Assembly: GCA_963922875.1 (NCBI GenBank)
Contig: CAWUJH010000006.1
Span: forward strand, 124,001-188,000
From: Ketobacter sp963922875
GTDB taxonomy: Bacteria > Pseudomonadota > Gammaproteobacteria > Pseudomonadales > Ketobacteraceae
Reading direction: 5' to 3'
Length of the DNA: 64,000 bases
Positions 60,577 to 64,000 of this stretch are shown piece by piece. Every line of letters begins with the position of its first letter. Position 1 is the stretch's first letter. The notes beneath the pieces were generated by a model. The model had not been told where the DNA came from, made no database searches, and saw only the letters and a list, made by a program, of their open reading frames with translations. A program made the translations under genes and the position numbers.

Positions 60577-62679
60577 CTAACTGGACTCTAATTGAGCCAT
60601 TAATAGTCGACGGATAATTTTCTCAGAAAATGATCTGGGTGAAGTTAACCCGAGTCGGGATAAGCATTCTTTATGGCTATCATCGGGTGACGAGTGGCCA
60701 ATGGATTTAATAATTGCTTTGGCTAATCCAACTTTGTCGTTTTGTAGTAGCTCGAGTTGTTGTAAGGCCTTCGCGAGCTTTTGTTCAGTGTTGGTGAGGT
60801 CGCTGCCAAAAGGAAATTTAGGCATCAGGTTGTTTTTGTACTGCTCGAACAGTCGCGTAATATTTTCTGGAGTGTTGTGACAGAACTGTGCCGGTATTTG
60901 GTAGTCGCTTGGTAATTTTCCAGCCGCAATGGCTTGAGTGACCAGGCTACTCTGGAATCGGGAATCAGCGATATTGATCATAGCCGCAGCAACCTCGCTG
61001 TCGCTCTTTCCCCGTACATCGGCTATGCCATATTCTGTTATGTAAATGTCTCTTAGGTGGCGGGGTATGGTTGTATGGCCATAGTTCCATACAATATTTG
61101 AGGTGGTTGCTTCATGCTTGGTCCGCGTACTTCTAAGAATTAAAATGGAACGGGCATCCTCCAGTTCGTTGGCTTGAGCTACAAAATTATATTGACCACC
61201 GACGCCGCTAACCACTTGTCCATCCTCGAGTCCATCCGACGTGGCAGCACCTAAAGCATGAGCGAGAAAAACGGTATTAATAAACCGAGCTTGCTTGCGG
61301 TGCAATCGTTTCAAGGATTCCTCGCCATATAAATGATTCACAAAGCTGATATTGGTCATGTTTATCTGATGTAACGTTGAAGCATCGAAGTTTCTAAGGC
61401 GATCGTACATGTCTTTTGGCCCGAGGAAAAATCCGCAATCTAATGCGAATCCGCCTAGCAAGTGCGAGCCAAGACAGTTAGCGATAGTATCATCAAATCC
61501 ATTCTCTATTGATGCGCCTACTGGTGGCGTATTAGCCGCAGACAGAAATCCATGTTTAACTAGAAAATCTAAATCTTCACGGGTGAGTGTTTTATTTATG
61601 ATTCCATTTTCAAGCAGAATGCGAATATCTTCAGGTTTTATTGTATCGCCGATCAGCCCCTGTTCTATTAATCGATGCAGTTCAAAATGGTGGTAAACCT
61701 TTCTCTTGACGATTTTATGTTCGAATAAATGAAGTAGTCCATTGACGAGCATCTCGCTACAGCCATACAAACCTGTATCAAATGGTTCCAGGCCGCCGCC
61801 AATATCCAAGGCTGAAGGGAATTTTTGTAGGGTGCCCAACTGGTCGTGTATCTGCTTAAAGGCATCGTTGTGTTGGTGGCGCATAATACAACACTGTGCA
61901 ATAGCATCGCCTAATGAACCAATACCGATTTGCAGGGTGCCGCCATCCGCAATGAGTGCTGAACAATACAAGCCAATCATATAATCTGCAGCTTGAACGG
62001 GCATATTCGGTACTGAAAATAGTCGTGAAGTCTCTCCTTCCGGATCAATAATGTAGTCAAACTCTAGGGGGTCTACCATCGCCGAGTTCGTCATGAAGGG
62101 CAGGTTGTTATTAACCTGACCGATCACCACATAATCTTTAGTGGGGCGCATTTTTAATAGAGGAATCAAATCCAACGAAATCTCTGGATTGCATCCCAGG
62201 CTGAACTCCCTTGTTCCATTGATGGTTCGTGAGGAAATCATCTGGGCCAACACGTTAATTCCAGCCTGATTGAGGTCGCGGCATACATGGGTATAGTTTG
62301 AGCTTAAATAGTTTTGTTGGGCATTATCGTTACCGAGCATGCTCCCAGATTTAAAAAAGAATTCATGAATCCTGATATTGGAAGGTAGGCGTCGACTTCT
62401 TAAAGCTTTCATATAATCAAGCTCTAAATAGCCGTCAAAGACGCGCTTTAAAATAGGATTAATAAATGCGCCTTTTAGACCCACTTCATCTTTTGGGCGC
62501 TCTAATGAGAGAGCTGTGTAAATGGTAAGTTTAATTGATGAGTCGGATTTCGCCCTCGCATAAAGTGCATTAACAAACTCGTTAGGTTTGCCTAAGCCTA
62601 AAGGTAATCCTAATTTTAAGTCCTTACCGACGGTAGTAAGAATATGATCAATACATTCATTGATGGTGGTTGTTTTCAT
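60577..62679 (-). CDS. Acetyl-CoA hydrolase/transferase family protein
   Basis: This 700-residue protein has the two-part CoA-transferase fold: the N-terminal half (GKDLKLGLPLGLGKPNEF, QIGIGSLGDAIAQC) and the C-terminal half (FINTVFLAHALGAATSDG, GGQYNFVAQANELEDARSIL, YITEYGIADVRGKSDSEVA), ending in a helical tail. It is roughly 150-200 residues longer than typical acetyl-CoA hydrolases because of the middle segment (about 290-420) and the tail. It probably moves or hydrolyses CoA from an acyl-CoA; the acid partner is unknown. It stands alone. Confidence 0.86.
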   Translation of the reverse strand: MKTTTINECIDHILTTVGKDLKLGLPLGLGKPNEFVNALYARAKSDSSIKLTIYTALSLERPKDEVGLKGAFINPILKRVFDGYLELDYMKALRSRRLPSNIRIHEFFFKSGSMLGNDNAQQNYLSSNYTHVCRDLNQAGINVLAQMISSRTINGTREFSLGCNPEISLDLIPLLKMRPTKDYVVIGQVNNNLPFMTNSAMVDPLEFDYIIDPEGETSRLFSVPNMPVQAADYMIGLYCSALIADGGTLQIGIGSLGDAIAQCCIMRHQHNDAFKQIHDQLGTLQKFPSALDIGGGLEPFDTGLYGCSEMLVNGLLHLFEHKIVKRKVYHHFELHRLIEQGLIGDTIKPEDIRILLENGIINKTLTREDLDFLVKHGFLSAANTPPVGASIENGFDDTIANCLGSHLLGGFALDCGFFLGPKDMYDRLRNFDASTLHQINMTNISFVNHLYGEESLKRLHRKQARFINTVFLAHALGAATSDGLEDGQVVSGVGGQYNFVAQANELEDARSILILRSTRTKHEATTSNIVWNYGHTTIPRHLRDIYITEYGIADVRGKSDSEVAAAMINIADSRFQSSLVTQAIAAGKLPSDYQIPAQFCHNTPENITRLFEQYKNNLMPKFPFGSDLTNTEQKLAKALQQLELLQNDKVGLAKAIIKSIGHSSPDDSHKECLSRLGLTSPRSFSEKIIRRLLMAQLESS

Positions 62680-62881
62680 GTTAGAACACCCAAGAGCACT
62701 TTATATTTAGCTTCTGAATCTCCGTGAAGCATAGCAATTGCATAGTTGTTATAGGTTAAGAATATTCAGGTTTTGCAAATTATACTCGGGTTCTATCAAA
62801 GTATTTGCAATTTTTTCACGATTTAAGGTTGTTGCTAACGATAGTATCCCGTAAAACATGGGGAAAATCTGCTGTTATTAG

Positions 62882-62898
62882 TTGGCACGCAAATTGAA
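62882..62898 (+). promoter_or_regulatory. Sigma-54-like promoter of the small lipoprotein gene
   Basis: TTGGCACGCAAATTGAA has a perfect -24 box and correct spacing; the -12 box TTGAA lacks the usual C. GTAAAACATGGGG lies upstream at 62851-62863. Confidence 0.45.
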
Positions 62899-62935
62899 GT
62901 AGATAAATCGTATTTAACCATAAAGGAGATATCTC

Positions 62936-63124
62936 ATGAATAAGTTAATGACTGGTCTATTATTGGCGTTTTCGCTAGTGTTGTTTGGTTGTGAGACCAA
63001 TGAAGGAAGTGCCGAACAGGTAGGTGAAAAAATGGATGAAGCCTACACTGATACAGCGAATGCTGTTGAAGATGCCTGCGAGGACGTAAAAGAAGGTGTA
63101 GATGCTAAAGATACCGATTGCTAA
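62936..63124 (+). CDS. Small acidic lipoprotein
   Basis: This 62-residue lipoprotein has a signal peptide with lipobox VLFGC (residues 15-19) and an acidic mature part of about 44 residues rich in Glu, Asp and Ala, with two further cysteines (DACEDV and DTDC). AAAGGAG precedes the ATG, and a strong terminator follows the stop. It is monocistronic. Function unknown; it resembles small stress-related outer-membrane lipoproteins such as entericidin only in general form. Confidence 0.87.
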   Translation: MNKLMTGLLLAFSLVLFGCETNEGSAEQVGEKMDEAYTDTANAVEDACEDVKEGVDAKDTDC

Positions 63125-63146
63125 ATTTCGCAATTAAATTTGCAGT

Positions 63147-63179
63147 TAAAAAAGGGGAGCCAATCGGCTCCTTTTTTTT
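63147..63179 (+). terminator. Rho-independent terminator after the small lipoprotein gene
   Basis: GGAGCC (63156-63161) pairs with GGCTCC (63166-63171) over an AATC loop, extended by an upstream A-run pairing with the following run of eight T. Confidence 0.93.
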
Positions 63180-63348
63180 ACTCATATTTTCAGTTTTTTA
63201 AAACTGACGTGTACAAAGAAATCTATAATAGAAATTTTTTACAAATTATTTATATAGTTTTCAAAAAAAGATTTTTTTTTAGCGTAAAAAACAAATAAAA
63301 AAACTCTGATAATCCCGCTAGACCGCGTAAAACAAGGGATAAGAATTG

Positions 63349-63365
63349 TTGGCACGTTCGTTGTA
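63349..63365 (+). promoter_or_regulatory. Sigma-54-like promoter of the outer-membrane protein gene
   Basis: TTGGCACGTTCGTTGTA has a perfect -24 box and correct spacing; the -12 box TTGTA lacks the usual C. GTAAAACAAGGGAT lies just upstream at 63327-63340. The rest of the 299-base gap is very AT-rich with no other feature. Confidence 0.45.
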
Positions 63366-63423
63366 TTAAACATATTAGCACTCGATGATGTGCAGTTCAT
63401 GAATACTACAGAGGGAAACTATA

Positions 63424-64000
63424 ATGAATAAATTAAATAAAATTGCATCTGCAATAGCGATTACTACTTTAGGCTTAAGTACTACCTTAGTACGAGCGGA
63501 AGATACGATGAATAATGATGAAATGGGTCTTTATTTGGGTGCCAGTTATGGTTGGGTGAAGCTAAAAGATGCCGAAGAGTTCGACGATGACAACAATGCT
63601 GTTCAATTTATTCTCGGTGGTAAATTTAATAAATATTTGGCCGTTGAAGGTAGTATGATTGATTTCGGTGATTATGGTGGCAGCGGTTACAAGACGTCGC
63701 TAGACGGTTATACCTTGGCAGTAAAGGGAACGATTCCTGTGACCGAGATGGTTGGGTTGTATGCTAAGGGTGGTATGTTGTTCTGGGAAACAGATTACAA
63801 GGTTCTAGGCCTAAGCGGAAGCGTGGACGGTACTGAGCCATTTGTCGGTGTAGGGGCTTCTTTTTCAGTCTCGGAAAACGTTGACATCAACCTGGAGTAT
63901 GTGCGCTACGCGGTTGAAATTGATGATAAGGAAATTGAGGATGATATCGCTCTTAACAACATTCCGTCTTTCAAGTACGACGCTAAGCTAGACCAGACAA
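63424..64000 (+). CDS. Outer-membrane beta-barrel protein, 5' part
   Basis: The frame starts at the ATG at 63424 (MNKLNKIASAIAITTLGLST, signal peptide cleaved near VRA-ED) and is open to the right edge, so the C-terminus is missing. The mature part has alternating strands (MGLYLGASYGWVKLKD, AVQFILGGKFNKYLAVEGS, VGVGASFSVSENVDINLEYV) as in OmpA-type eight-stranded barrels. AGAGGG precedes the start. A peptidoglycan-binding OmpA domain cannot be judged because the sequence ends. Confidence 0.87.
   Translation, partial: MNKLNKIASAIAITTLGLSTTLVRAEDTMNNDEMGLYLGASYGWVKLKDAEEFDDDNNAVQFILGGKFNKYLAVEGSMIDFGDYGGSGYKTSLDGYTLAVKGTIPVTEMVGLYAKGGMLFWETDYKVLGLSGSVDGTEPFVGVGASFSVSENVDINLEYVRYAVEIDDKEIEDDIALNNIPSFKYDAKLDQT

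Noticed and set aside
1..64000. tRNA, rRNA, CRISPR, insertion sequences, prophage
   Set aside because: No cloverleaf, spaced direct-repeat array, transposase or phage gene was recognised by reading; a tRNA and repeat search would settle it.

Overview
The window is a continuous stretch of a gammaproteobacterial chromosome, with moderate GC content (just under 50% by eye), very dense gene packing and almost no mobile DNA. The order pyk / panC-panB-folK-pcnB / small RNA / cbrB-cbrA-cbrX / gluQ-dksA / aminotransferase-sfsA matches, from memory, the Pseudomonas neighbourhood around cbrAB-crcZ. The protein sequences, base composition and accessory genes look instead like a marine relative (Cellvibrionales/Spongiibacter-like Pseudomonadales). 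No tRNA, rRNA, CRISPR array, prophage or insertion sequence was recognised.

Layout. 1-5.1 kb: pyruvate kinase (cut by the window edge), then pantothenate and folate synthesis and poly(A) polymerase, including a FolK-deoxynucleoside kinase fusion. 5.17-5.54 kb: a CrcZ-like small RNA with a sigma-54 promoter, seven A-rich Hfq/Crc-type motif clusters (several in hairpin loops) and a strong terminator. 5.9-10.4 kb: its likely activator, the CbrA/CbrB two-component system, plus the overlooked 58-residue cbrX. 10.5-15.1 kb: HDOD protein, gluQ, dksA, aminotransferase, sfsA. 15.1-21.9 kb: a signalling island with an ethylene-receptor-like multi-PAS histidine kinase, a receiver protein, a receiver-GGDEF protein, a membrane GGDEF protein and a degenerate HD-GYP protein. 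22.0-24.3 kb: a frameshifted EamA transporter and a DedA-PAP2 fusion. 24.3-35.2 kb: the cell-wall/lipoate block proA-nadD-rsfS-rlmH-mrdA-rodA-mltB-rlpA-dacA-ybeD-lipB-lipA.

35.3-47.2 kb is an exported-protein region. It holds DUF3570/DUF4266/TlpA and beta-barrel genes, then a divergent set of c-type-heme lipoproteins (one HzsA-like) and a Tat-exported DUF1501-like protein whose function I do not recognise. 47.2-52.1 kb: a nitrate-type ABC transporter with NtrC/sigma-54-like control sites, a Rieske protein and a cyclic-nucleotide-binding-domain protein. 52.2-59.6 kb: a PfkB-family kinase, PBP1b with an adjacent LpoP-like lipoprotein, an EEP-family hydrolase and a hybrid histidine kinase. 59.7-64 kb: stress and envelope genes (CsbD, DUF1328, small lipoprotein, outer-membrane barrel), each preceded by a sigma-54-like element, with a shared upstream motif in the region, plus a large acetyl-CoA hydrolase.

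The main themes are carbon-catabolite control through CbrAB and an RNA decoy, c-di-GMP signalling downstream of a possible ethylene/copper sensor, and several sigma-54 promoters. All functional statements come from reading sequence motifs and synteny; no database search was run.
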